Shown here: piece after piece, positions 8,566 to 15,749 of the stretch
How the letters are laid out: every line of letters begins with the position of its first letter
Position numbering within the stretch: the stretch's first letter is position 1
Source of the DNA: an uncultured Pelagibacteraceae bacterium
GTDB taxonomy: Bacteria > Pseudomonadota > Alphaproteobacteria > Pelagibacterales > Pelagibacteraceae
NCBI GenBank assembly: GCA_902582165.1
Contig: CACHQZ010000005.1
Span: 1 to 45,369 of the forward strand
Direction of reading: 5' to 3'
Length of the DNA: 45,369 nucleotides
Made by a program: the position numbers and the translations under genes
The notes under the pieces: model-generated
The model's database searches: none
What the model saw: only the letters and a program-made list of their open reading frames with translations
What the model was told of the DNA's origin: nothing

Positions 8566-9330
8566 ATGAAATCAAATAAATATTCTGTCGATGTCATAAT
8601 ACCAAACTATAATAAAGGTAAATACCTTAAGCAATCAATATACACTGTATTAAATCAATCATTTAAAAAATGGAAATTATATATTATTGATGATAACTCT
8701 AGTGATCAATCAAATCAAATTTTAAAACAATTTAGAAATAAAAAAAAAATAAAAATTATAAATTTGAAAAAAAAAAGAGGACCCGGTAATGCAAGAAATT
8801 TGGGAATCTCAATCTCAAAATCAAAATACATAGCTTTTTTAGACTCCGATGATCTTTGGAGTAGAAATAAACTTAAAGATCAACTTTATTTTATGAATAA
8901 ATATTCCTATAAGATCAGTTACAGCGATTATGTGCCCTTCAAAGATAATGAAGAAAAAAAAAACAAAAGAAAAATTAAAGTTCAACCTTATTTTAGTTAT
9001 AAAAAATTTATTCATGATACATCATTAAGTATGAGCTCACTAATTATTGAAAGATCATTGACAAAAAAAATAAAATTTAGAAATTTGAATATCTGTGAGG
9101 ATTATTTATATAAGTGTGAAATATTAAAAAAAATTGGCAAAGCTTTTAAATGTAAAAATACCATGATGTACTATAGAATTTCCGATAACTCAATGCAAAG
9201 TAATAAAATCAAAAATATTGTTTGGGTATGGAAAATTAATAAAAATTATAATAAACTTAACTTTTTTCAAAATTTAAAATCTATATTCTTTATTTCTATT
9301 AATTCTTTAAAAAAATATGGATTTAAATAA
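8566..9330 (+). CDS. GT2-family glycosyltransferase
   Basis: A 254-residue GT2 enzyme and the last gene of the glycan block. VDVIIPNYNKGKYLK near the N-terminus and IIDDNSSDQS at about 40-49 mark the nucleotide site. GPGNARNLG at 72-80 and DSDD at 93-96 complete the GT-A core. It is shorter than many GT2 enzymes but has all the core motifs. It starts 2 nt after the previous GT2, and its stop lies only 9 nt before the tRNA-Val gene, with no hairpin terminator between. Transcription from the glycan operon could therefore continue into the tRNA. Confidence 0.82.
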   Translation: MKSNKYSVDVIIPNYNKGKYLKQSIYTVLNQSFKKWKLYIIDDNSSDQSNQILKQFRNKKKIKIINLKKKRGPGNARNLGISISKSKYIAFLDSDDLWSRNKLKDQLYFMNKYSYKISYSDYVPFKDNEEKKNKRKIKVQPYFSYKKFIHDTSLSMSSLIIERSLTKKIKFRNLNICEDYLYKCEILKKIGKAFKCKNTMMYYRISDNSMQSNKIKNIVWVWKINKNYNKLNFFQNLKSIFFISINSLKKYGFK

Positions 9331-9339
9331 TAAAATTTT

Positions 9340-9414
9340 GGGCGTGTAGTTCAGTGGTAGAACGCTACGTTGACATCGTAGAGGTCATAAGTTCAATTCT
9401 TATCACGCCCACCA
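9340..9414 (+). tRNA. tRNA-Val (GAC)
   Basis: A complete cloverleaf: 7-bp acceptor (GGGCGTG with CACGCCC), anticodon stem CTACG/CGTAG around loop TTGACAT (anticodon GAC, valine), and T arm ATAAG/CTTAT around TTCAATT. The CCA end is encoded at 9412-9414. It stands 9 nt after the last glycosyltransferase and 65 nt before the 5S gene. Confidence 0.95.
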
Positions 9415-9445
9415 CAAGACCCATTTAAGCTAGTTTTTTCAGCTA

Positions 9446-9474
9446 TTTACAATTTAAATTTAAAATATTATAAA
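9446..9474 (+). promoter_or_regulatory. Predicted sigma70 promoter of the 5S rRNA gene
   Basis: TTTACA at 9446-9451 and TATAAA at 9469-9474 are separated by exactly 17 nt. Each differs from the consensus hexamer by one base. The predicted start of transcription, about 6 nt after the -10 box, falls on the first base of the 5S gene (9480). This would let 5S be transcribed without the upstream rRNA genes. Confidence 0.7.
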
Positions 9475-9479
9475 CCCTT

Positions 9480-9595
9480 GCCTGGTAATTATTGCGAAGG
9501 GGCTACACCCGATCCCATTCCGAACTCGGAAGTTAAGTCCTTCAGCGCCGATGGTACTTTGTCTTAAGATATGGAAGAGTAGGACGTTGCCAGGC
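9480..9595 (+). rRNA. rrf: 5S ribosomal RNA
   Basis: About 116 nt. The terminal helix pairs GCCTGG at the 5' end with CCAGGC at the 3' end. The internal blocks CCCATTCCGAACTCGGAAGT and GCCGATGGTA are the strongly conserved 5S loops. No 16S or 23S gene is adjacent: the upstream side is tRNA-Val and glycan genes, as in SAR11 genomes where the hypervariable region splits 23S from 5S. Only 9 nt separate its end from the L36 start codon, with no separate terminator. Exact ends are good to within a few bases. Confidence 0.95.
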
Positions 9596-9604
9596 TTTTA
9601 AATT

Positions 9605-9730
9605 ATGAAAGTAGCAAGTTCTTTAAAATCGTTGAAAAAAAGAGATCTTAACTCTAAGCTAGTTAAACGTAGAGGAAAGCTATATATAATTAATAAAAAA
9701 AACCCAAAGTTTAAAGCTCGTCAAGGTTAA
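9605..9730 (+). CDS. rpmJ: 50S ribosomal protein L36, cysteine-free form
   Basis: A 41-residue basic protein beginning [14 protein letters not shown] and ending NPKFKARQG, which matches the long, zinc-free (C-minus) type of L36. None of the Cys/His zinc ligands of the classical form is present; the strand that carries them reads [11 protein letters not shown] here. It binds 23S rRNA in the large subunit. The ATG at 9605 lies 9 nt after the 5S gene and has no Shine-Dalgarno sequence. A stop at 9728 precedes the next small gene by 2 nt. Confidence 0.92.
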   Translation: MKVASSLKSLKKRDLNSKLVKRRGKLYIINKKNPKFKARQG

Positions 9731-9732
9731 AG

Positions 9733-9843
9733 ATGAGTGATAACGATTTCAAAAAAACTTACAACGGTTTTACAAAGTTTGTACTTTGGGGAACAATTGC
9801 GGTAATTGCAATATTAGTAATATTAGCAATTACACTGCTCTAG
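9733..9843 (+). CDS. Short aa3-type cytochrome c oxidase subunit IV-like membrane protein
   Basis: A 36-residue protein with a polar N-terminus (MSDNDFKKTYNGF) and one transmembrane helix from about residue 17 to the end. The YNGFTKFVLWGTIAVIAIL pattern resembles bacterial aa3-type cytochrome oxidase subunit IV, a small protein often encoded just before pntA in Alphaproteobacteria. It starts 2 nt after rpmJ and ends 18 nt before pntAA. It probably sits in the inner membrane with the terminal oxidase. The family call rests on a short motif and gene order, so an unrelated small membrane protein is possible. Confidence 0.68.
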   Translation: MSDNDFKKTYNGFTKFVLWGTIAVIAILVILAITLL

Positions 9844-9861
9844 AATTTTAAAATTAAAACT

Positions 9862-10956
9862 ATGGTAGTCGGTTCAATTAAAGAAAATACTGCATTAGAA
9901 AAAAGAGTTTCTCTAACTCCTGAGTCAGCAAAAAATATCATTGGACTTGGATTAAAAGTGTGTGTTGAAAAAGGTTATGCACGTCACCTTGGAATTGAAG
10001 ACAAAGAATATAACGATATTGGAGTTGAGATAAAAGCATCATCAAAAGAAGTATTAAATTCAAGTGACTTAATTACAAGAGTAAATTGTCCCTCGGAAGA
10101 TGAAGTTGGAATGTTAAAAGATAATACAATTTTAATTGGAATGCTCAATCCATCAAATAATAAAAATCAAATCGATAAAATTATTAATAAAAAGATTAAG
10201 CCTTTTTCTTTAGAATTATTGCCTAGAATTACAAGAGCTCAATCAATGGACGTTTTATCTTCCCAATCTAATTTGGCTGGATATAGAGCAGTTGTTGATT
10301 GTGTTGCAGAATTTGAAAAAGCTGTACCTATGATGATGACAGCGGCTGGAACCGTTCCAGCAGCTAAAGTTTTGGTTATTGGAGCAGGTGTAGCAGGTTT
10401 ACAAGCTATCGCTACCGCTAAAAGATTAGGCGCGATTGTTTCAGCAACAGACGTTAGAGCAGCATCTAAAGAGCAAGTTGAAAGCTTAGGTGGTAAATTT
10501 TTAACAGTTGAACAAAACGAAGATATGGAAACTGCTGGTGGATACGCAAAAGAAACATCAGATGAGTATAAAAAAAAGCAAGCAGAAATGATGAAAGAAG
10601 CACTTAAAAAAAATGATATAGTTATATGTACAGCATTAATTCCTGGAAAACCTGCTCCAAGAATACTAACAGAGGATTTAGTTAAACTTTTGAAGCCTGG
10701 GTCAATCGTTTATGATTTGGCAGCAGAACAAGGAGGAAACTCTGCATTTTCAGAAGCAGGTAAAATTAATTCAGTAGATGGAATAAAAATAATAGGAGTT
10801 AAAAGTTTAATGAATAGCTTACCACTTACTGCTTCAAGCTTATATGCTAAAAACTTATTTAGTTTTATTCGTAACTTGTATAGTAAAGAGAAGAAAGATT
10901 TTAACATTAATTTAGAGGACGAAATAATAGAAAAATCATTAATCAAAAGAGTTTAA
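9862..10956 (+). CDS. pntAA: NAD(P) transhydrogenase subunit alpha, part 1 (soluble domain I)
   Basis: The NAD(H)-binding domain I of proton-translocating transhydrogenase, which uses the proton gradient to drive NADPH formation from NADH. The RAQSMDVLSSQ loop at about 125-135 and the Rossmann GAGVAG at 174-179 are hallmark motifs. A mobile-loop region containing EMMKEALK follows near 240. At 364 aa it is the split type, where the membrane part of alpha is a separate gene. Only 2 nt separate it from pntAB. No Shine-Dalgarno sequence precedes its ATG. Confidence 0.95.
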   Translation: MVVGSIKENTALEKRVSLTPESAKNIIGLGLKVCVEKGYARHLGIEDKEYNDIGVEIKASSKEVLNSSDLITRVNCPSEDEVGMLKDNTILIGMLNPSNNKNQIDKIINKKIKPFSLELLPRITRAQSMDVLSSQSNLAGYRAVVDCVAEFEKAVPMMMTAAGTVPAAKVLVIGAGVAGLQAIATAKRLGAIVSATDVRAASKEQVESLGGKFLTVEQNEDMETAGGYAKETSDEYKKKQAEMMKEALKKNDIVICTALIPGKPAPRILTEDLVKLLKPGSIVYDLAAEQGGNSAFSEAGKINSVDGIKIIGVKSLMNSLPLTASSLYAKNLFSFIRNLYSKEKKDFNINLEDEIIEKSLIKRV

Positions 10957-10958
10957 TT

Positions 10959-11270
10959 ATGGAAATAGACCCGTTTATATTTAGATTAAGCATTTTTATT
11001 TTATCGATTTTTATTGGTTACTATGTTGTATGGAGCGTAACTCCATCTCTTCATACTCCATTGATGTCAGTCACTAACGCTATTTCATCAGTTATTATTG
11101 TGGGTGCTATTATTGCAGCTTTAGCAGGAACTTCCGAAAGTATTTTTAATACGTCGAGTATTTTTGGATTTATAGCTATCATTTTAGCAGCAATAAATAT
11201 TTTTGGGGGCTTTTTAGTGACTCAAAGAATGCTTCAAATGTACAAAAAAAAAAAAGATAAAAAGAAATGA
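10959..11270 (+). CDS. pntAB: NAD(P) transhydrogenase subunit alpha, part 2 (membrane domain)
   Basis: A 103-residue inner-membrane protein with three hydrophobic segments, around residues 10-28, 42-60 and 66-86, the usual makeup of PntAB. The C-terminal tail is a lysine run encoded by 12 consecutive A residues (11244-11255). It forms part of the proton channel with PntB. The stop (TGA) overlaps the pntB ATG by 4 nt, which suggests translational coupling. Confidence 0.93.
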   Translation: MEIDPFIFRLSIFILSIFIGYYVVWSVTPSLHTPLMSVTNAISSVIIVGAIIAALAGTSESIFNTSSIFGFIAIILAAINIFGGFLVTQRMLQMYKKKKDKKK

Positions 11271-12670
11271 TCTCAGCTAACCTAGCAGCAATTTTTTATT
11301 TAGTATCTGGAATATTATTTATTCTTGCGCTTAGAGGATTATCGTCTCCAGATACATCTAGACAAGGAAACTACTTCGGAATTGCTGGAATGATAATTGC
11401 AATCGTAGTGACATTCCTATCAATTGGAAATTTTTCAACATCTCTAGTATACGTAGTTATATTTCTAGTAATCGGTGGAGCAATAGGCGCTTTTATAGCT
11501 TTTAAAATTCCGATGACTGCAATGCCAGAATTAGTGGCTGGTTTTCACAGTTTAGTAGGTTTAGCAGCAGTTTTTGTAGCGATCGCAGCCTTTTTAAATC
11601 CCGCAGCTTTTAATCTAGGAATTGTCGGTGACATAAAACTAGCTAGTCTTATTGAAATGTCTATTGGAGCAGCAGTAGGAGCGATAACTTTTTCAGGGTC
11701 TATAATAGCTTTTTTAAAGTTAAGAGGAATAATGTCTGGCGCTCCTATTACTTTTAATGGTCAGCACATTTTAAATTTGATACTTGGAATAGGTATATTT
11801 GTTTTAATTTTTTATCTATGTAAAACTCAATCTACAAATATTTTTTGGACTGTAATTATAATCTCATTTCTTGTCGGAGTTTTATTAATTATCCCTATAG
11901 GGGGTGCAGATATGCCTGTAGTAATTTCAATGCTTAATTCCTATTCTGGGTGGGCTGCAGCCGGCATAGGTTTTACATTAGAAAATACTGCTTTGATTAT
12001 AACAGGTGCGCTTGTCGGATCCTCAGGTGCAATACTTTCATATATAATGTGTAAAGCCATGAACAGATCTTTTGTAAGTGTAATTCTAGGTGGTTTTGGA
12101 GCAGACAATTCAGCTGATGATAAAAAAGAAAAGAAAGATCAAAAGCCAGTTAAAAGTGGTAACGCAGAAGATGCAGCTTTTTTAATGAAAAATGCCTCAT
12201 CTGTAATTATAGTTCCAGGGTACGGTATGGCCGTTGCTCAAGCTCAACACGCTCTTCGAGAGATGGTAGATAAATTAAAAAAAAATGACATTAAAGTTAC
12301 TTACGCTATTCACCCTGTAGCTGGAAGAATGCCTGGTCATATGAATGTTTTATTAGCTGAAGCAAATGTTCCTTATGATGAAGTTTTTGAATTAGAAGAT
12401 ATAAATAACGATTTTGCTAATTCTGATGTTGCATTTGTTATTGGAGCTAATGATGTAACAAATCCCGTAGCGAAAACAGACCCAAAAAGTCCAATATTTG
12501 GAATGCCAGTTCTTGATGTTGAAAAATGTAAATCTGTTTTATTTGTTAAAAGAAGTTTGTCACCAGGGTATGCGGGTATAGATAATGAACTCTTTTATAA
12601 GGATAATACGCTAATGTTGTTCGCAGATGCAAAAAAGATGACAGAAGACATAGTAAAAAATTTAGACTAA
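11267..12670 (+). CDS. pntB: NAD(P) transhydrogenase subunit beta
   Basis: A 467-residue protein with an N-terminal half of about eight or nine membrane helices (proton-conducting domain II) and a C-terminal NADP(H)-binding domain III. VPGYGMAVAQAQ at about 315-326 is the NADPH-binding loop, and HPVAGRMPGHMNV and GANDVTNPVA are further domain III signatures. The short charged linker (DDKKEKKDQK) before domain III is a hinge. It overlaps pntAB at the start, and the next ATG uses the last base of its stop codon. It completes the three-gene transhydrogenase. Confidence 0.95.
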   Translation: MISANLAAIFYLVSGILFILALRGLSSPDTSRQGNYFGIAGMIIAIVVTFLSIGNFSTSLVYVVIFLVIGGAIGAFIAFKIPMTAMPELVAGFHSLVGLAAVFVAIAAFLNPAAFNLGIVGDIKLASLIEMSIGAAVGAITFSGSIIAFLKLRGIMSGAPITFNGQHILNLILGIGIFVLIFYLCKTQSTNIFWTVIIISFLVGVLLIIPIGGADMPVVISMLNSYSGWAAAGIGFTLENTALIITGALVGSSGAILSYIMCKAMNRSFVSVILGGFGADNSADDKKEKKDQKPVKSGNAEDAAFLMKNASSVIIVPGYGMAVAQAQHALREMVDKLKKNDIKVTYAIHPVAGRMPGHMNVLLAEANVPYDEVFELEDINNDFANSDVAFVIGANDVTNPVAKTDPKSPIFGMPVLDVEKCKSVLFVKRSLSPGYAGIDNELFYKDNTLMLFADAKKMTEDIVKNLD

Positions 12671-13368
12671 TGAAAACAAAAATTTTTTGTGATATTGCAG
12701 ACTATAAGACAATTAAATTTTTTAATAATAAGTCTTTAGTTGATGGCTTTACAACCAATCCAAGTTTAATGCGATTAGCTGGAGCTAAAAATTACAAAAA
12801 TTATTCTATTAAAATTTTAAAGGTTTGCAAAAAAAAACCAATTTCTTTTGAAGTATTTGCAGATAATTCTAGAGACATGCTGAAACAAGCCTATGAAATT
12901 AACTCTTGGGGTAAAAATGTTTACGTAAAAATTCCAGTTGTAAATTCTAAAGGAGTTTTTACAGGACCGGTCATCAAAGAATTAAGTGATGAAGGAATTA
13001 AACTTAATATAACTGCAGTTTACACATTCGATCAAACTGAAAAAATTTTGAAAAAATTAAATAAAAAAACAAAATCAATAATTTCAATATTTGCAGGCAG
13101 AATGGCTGATAAAGGTAAAGACCCTCTTCCGATATTTAAAAAAAGCATATCTTTGACTAAGAAATATAAAAATATTGAAATTCTTTGGGCTAGTACGAGA
13201 GAAGCTTATAACTTTATTCAAGCAAAACAATTAAATTGTAATATAATTACAATGCCACCAAAAGTAATAAATCAAATTGCAGGATTCGGTAAGAGTTTCA
13301 AATCTATGACACTAGATACTGTAAAAGGTTTTTTAACAGATAGTAAAAAATCAAGATTCAGTCTTTAA
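12670..13368 (+). CDS. Transaldolase-like enzyme (TalC/fructose-6-phosphate aldolase family)
   Basis: A 232-residue TIM-barrel protein. The N-terminal CDIAD and GFTTNPSL match the transaldolase/F6P aldolase family, and Lys87 in VYVKIPV is the expected Schiff-base lysine. NITAVYTFDQ and SIFAGRMADKG follow, with WASTRE near residue 175. It is short like the TalC subfamily. It could close the non-oxidative pentose phosphate pathway with the transketolase encoded further right. Its ATG shares one base with the pntB stop. Its stop lies inside a TTAA shared with the convergent typA gene. Confidence 0.83.
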   Translation: MKTKIFCDIADYKTIKFFNNKSLVDGFTTNPSLMRLAGAKNYKNYSIKILKVCKKKPISFEVFADNSRDMLKQAYEINSWGKNVYVKIPVVNSKGVFTGPVIKELSDEGIKLNITAVYTFDQTEKILKKLNKKTKSIISIFAGRMADKGKDPLPIFKKSISLTKKYKNIEILWASTREAYNFIQAKQLNCNIITMPPKVINQIAGFGKSFKSMTLDTVKGFLTDSKKSRFSL

Positions 13369-15188
13369 GAAGCCTTGGCTCTTGATCGCCTTTTTCTTTC
13401 ATGAGGATCCAATATTAACTTTCTAAGTCTGCAAGATTTTGGAGTTATCTCTAAAGCTTCATCTGTATTAAGCATACTTAGCTGTTCGGCTATAGCTATC
13501 TTTCTTACTGGTGTTAAAACAACATTTTCATCAGTTCCCTGGGTCCTCATGTTTGTAAGTTTTTTCCCTTTTAAAACATTAATTTCTAAGTCACCACTTT
13601 TTGAAGAAAGGCCTACTATCATCCCTTCGTATACTGGATCATTATGTTTCACAAACATTTCACCTCGTGCTTGTAAATTAAAAATAGCAAAGGCAACTGC
13701 TTTGCCATTTTCCATGGAAATTAAAGCACCGTTTCTTCTTCCCTCCATTTCTCCGGTGTATTCTCCATAAGAGTGAAAAATTCTATTTATTACGCCAGTA
13801 CCTTTTGTTAATGTTAAAAATCTACTTGTGTAACCCATTAATCCCCTAGTTGGCGCATGAAATATCAATCTTTTTTTATTTTTTCCAGTATCCTTAAGAT
13901 CAATTAATTTACCCTTTCTCCTATTCATGGAGTCTATAATCTTTGATGAAAACTCTTCGTCTAAATCCATTGTTATTTCTTCGATAGGCTCCATTTTATT
14001 ACCTTGATCATCATTTCTTATTAAAACTTTTGGTGGGCTTACAGTCATTTCAAAACCCTCTCTTCGCATCTGTGTTAAAAGAATCTCTAACATCAACTCA
14101 CCTCTACCACTTATAACGAAAGCATCTTTATTTTCATTTTCCTCAAAGTTAATTCCAACGTTATTTTCAGCTTCCAAAATTAATCGATCCCTTATTTGAG
14201 TGCTTGTTAATTTTTTTCCTTCCGTCCCTGCTAAAGGAGAATTATTTACGGTAATTGTTATTGACATGGTAGGGGGGTCAATAGGGGTTGCATTAATTGG
14301 ATCGTTTATTTCTAAATCACAAATTGTATCAGCAACGTTAGCTTTTTCTAACCCTGCAATAATTACTATATCTCCAGCCTCACCTTGTTCGATTGGAACT
14401 TTTTTTGTTCCTTCATATCTAAATATTTTTGTAAGCCTTCCTTCATCAACTTTTTTTCCACTTAGATCTATGGCTTTAATTTGCTGATTTGCTTTTGCAG
14501 TCCCTTGAGCAATTCTTCCTACTAAGCTTCTTCCTAAAAAACTGTCGGCATAAAGGAGTGTAGAAAGCATAGCGAATGGTTTTGTTTTATCAAAAGTAGA
14601 TGGTTTAACATGGTCAATTATTAAATTTAATAAGGGTTGCAAATTTTCTCTTGGACCATCTATCTCTTTAGATGCCCAACCAGATCTTCCACTTGCGTAT
14701 AATACAGGAAAGTCTAATTGCTCCTCATTTGCATCAAGACTTACAAACAAGTCAAAAGTTTCATTTAATACTTCATTTGCTCTTTGATCCTGTTTATCAA
14801 GCTTATTAATTACCACAATCGGCTTCAGACCTTGCTTCAAAGCTTTAGATAATACAAATTTCGTTTGTGGCATTACTCCTTCGGCTGAGTCAATTAGCAA
14901 TAAAGCTCCATCAGCCATGTGTAAAACTCTCTCAACTTCAGCTGCAAAATCTCTGTGGCCTGGTGTATCAATAATATTAATTCTTGAGTTTTTCCAATTA
15001 ATCGAAGTAGGTTTTGCAAGAATTGTTATTCCTCTTTCTTTTTCTAGCTCTCCAGAATCCATTACTCTTTCTTCAACATTTTCATTTTGCCTAAAAGTTC
15101 CACTTTGTTTCATAAGATTATCAATCAAAGTGGTTTTTCCATGATCAACGTGAGCTATGATAGTAATATTTCTGATTGTGTCTGTCAT
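13365..15188 (-). CDS. typA: Ribosome-associated GTPase TypA/BipA
   Basis: A translational GTPase of 607 aa, the normal length. G1 is AHVDHGKTT near residues 12-20, followed by the ERGITI switch region, DTPGH and NKLD. The C-terminal TypA-specific domain includes the conserved GRGELMLEILL and APTRGLMGY blocks. It binds the ribosome and helps growth at low temperature or under stress. The ATG starts just 2 nt after the encoded CCA of the initiator tRNA, so there is no room for a ribosome binding site. Cleavage of the tRNA 3' end would leave an almost leaderless mRNA. Confidence 0.95.
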   Translation of the reverse strand: MTDTIRNITIIAHVDHGKTTLIDNLMKQSGTFRQNENVEERVMDSGELEKERGITILAKPTSINWKNSRINIIDTPGHRDFAAEVERVLHMADGALLLIDSAEGVMPQTKFVLSKALKQGLKPIVVINKLDKQDQRANEVLNETFDLFVSLDANEEQLDFPVLYASGRSGWASKEIDGPRENLQPLLNLIIDHVKPSTFDKTKPFAMLSTLLYADSFLGRSLVGRIAQGTAKANQQIKAIDLSGKKVDEGRLTKIFRYEGTKKVPIEQGEAGDIVIIAGLEKANVADTICDLEINDPINATPIDPPTMSITITVNNSPLAGTEGKKLTSTQIRDRLILEAENNVGINFEENENKDAFVISGRGELMLEILLTQMRREGFEMTVSPPKVLIRNDDQGNKMEPIEEITMDLDEEFSSKIIDSMNRRKGKLIDLKDTGKNKKRLIFHAPTRGLMGYTSRFLTLTKGTGVINRIFHSYGEYTGEMEGRRNGALISMENGKAVAFAIFNLQARGEMFVKHNDPVYEGMIVGLSSKSGDLEINVLKGKKLTNMRTQGTDENVVLTPVRKIAIAEQLSMLNTDEALEITPKSCRLRKLILDPHERKRRSRAKAS

Positions 15189-15190
15189 TT

Positions 15191-15267
<77 letters not shown>

Positions 15268-15272
15268 TTAAA

Positions 15273-15479
15273 TTATTTAGTTTTCTTTATATTTATAGCT
15301 TGAAGTTTATCTTTTTCTTCTTTTATATCGTAGTAAATTTTTTGTTCCTCTTTTAAAACTCTTAATTTTGAGTTTTCTAATTCAGAAACATGAAGAAAAA
15401 TATCTTTGCTTGTCTCGTCGTCTGTTATGAATCCGTAACCTTTTTTGGCGTTAAACCATTTCACTTTACCAGATGGCAT
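15273..15479 (-). CDS. Cold-shock domain protein
   Basis: A 68-residue single-domain cold-shock protein. GKVKWFNAKKGYGFI carries RNP1, and DIFLHVSEL carries RNP2. It binds single-stranded RNA as a chaperone. I chose the ATG at 15479 over the in-frame ATG at 15494 because AGAGGA stands 6 nt upstream and the domain begins directly with MPSGKVKW. It is followed 5 nt later by the initiator tRNA and preceded by rpsU. The group looks like a translation and cold-adaptation set. Confidence 0.92.
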   Translation of the reverse strand: MPSGKVKWFNAKKGYGFITDDETSKDIFLHVSELENSKLRVLKEEQKIYYDIKEEKDKLQAINIKKTK

Positions 15480-15485
15480 TGTCAG

Positions 15486-15491
15486 TCCTCT
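15486..15491 (-). promoter_or_regulatory. Ribosome binding site of the cold-shock gene
   Basis: AGAGGA on the minus strand, 6 nt before the ATG at 15479. It decides between two in-frame starts, because the upstream ATG at 15494 would place this site inside the coding sequence. Confidence 0.7.
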
Positions 15492-15501
15492 CATTATAAA
15501 A

Positions 15502-15696
15502 TTAATATCTATTTTTTAGTTTTTGGAGTTTTTTTATTCTTTTAATATTTTCTGTTTGAACTCTTTTTTTTCTCTCAGAGGGCTTTTCGTAGGTGCTTTT
15601 CATCTTCATAACTTTGAAGAATCCCTCTTTTTGAAGTTTCCTTTTTAAAACTCTTATAGCTTGTTCAACATTATTATCTTTTACGTCTATTTTAAT
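15502..15696 (-). CDS. rpsU: 30S ribosomal protein S21 with apparent ATT start
   Basis: A 64-residue basic protein. After the first codon it reads KIDVKDNNVEQAIRVLKRKL and continues with EGFFKVMKMKSTYEKPSERK, the classical S21 sequence. It acts near the mRNA entry/anti-Shine-Dalgarno region of the 30S subunit. No ATG, GTG or TTG exists between the upstream in-frame TAA and the conserved region. ATT at 15694-15696 lies 5 nt after a perfect GGAGG and is the best start; a CTG that overlaps the Shine-Dalgarno is the only alternative. It is followed by the cold-shock gene. Confidence 0.9.
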   Translation of the reverse strand: MKIDVKDNNVEQAIRVLKRKLQKEGFFKVMKMKSTYEKPSERKKRVQTENIKRIKKLQKLKNRY

Positions 15697-15701
15697 AAAT
15701 T

Positions 15702-15706
15702 CCTCC
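15702..15706 (-). promoter_or_regulatory. Ribosome binding site of rpsU
   Basis: GGAGG on the minus strand with a 5-nt spacer to the ATT codon at 15696. It is one of very few strong Shine-Dalgarno sequences in the window and it fixes the unusual start. Confidence 0.75.
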
Positions 15707-15720
15707 AGTTAACAACAAGC

Positions 15721-15749
15721 TAGTTATCATCAGAAACCTTTTTTGTCTA
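15721..15749 (-). promoter_or_regulatory. Possible promoter for rpsU-cspA-tRNA-typA
   Basis: On the minus strand, TAGACA (15744-15749) and TAACTA (15721-15726) are 17 nt apart. This lies in the 50-nt spacer between trcR and rpsU and would start transcription near 15714, just before the GGAGG. The -10 match is weak, so confidence is low. Confidence 0.35.

Noticed and set aside
9415-9445. Terminator hairpin between tRNA-Val and 5S
   Set aside because: The only pairing is a 4-bp AGCT element, too weak to support a call.
11244-11267. Run of 12 A residues at the end of pntAB as a slippage site that could fuse PntAB with PntB
   Set aside because: A one-base insertion would put the frame of pntB in phase, but that frame has a TAA at 11258-11260 before the pntB ATG, so no fusion protein results.
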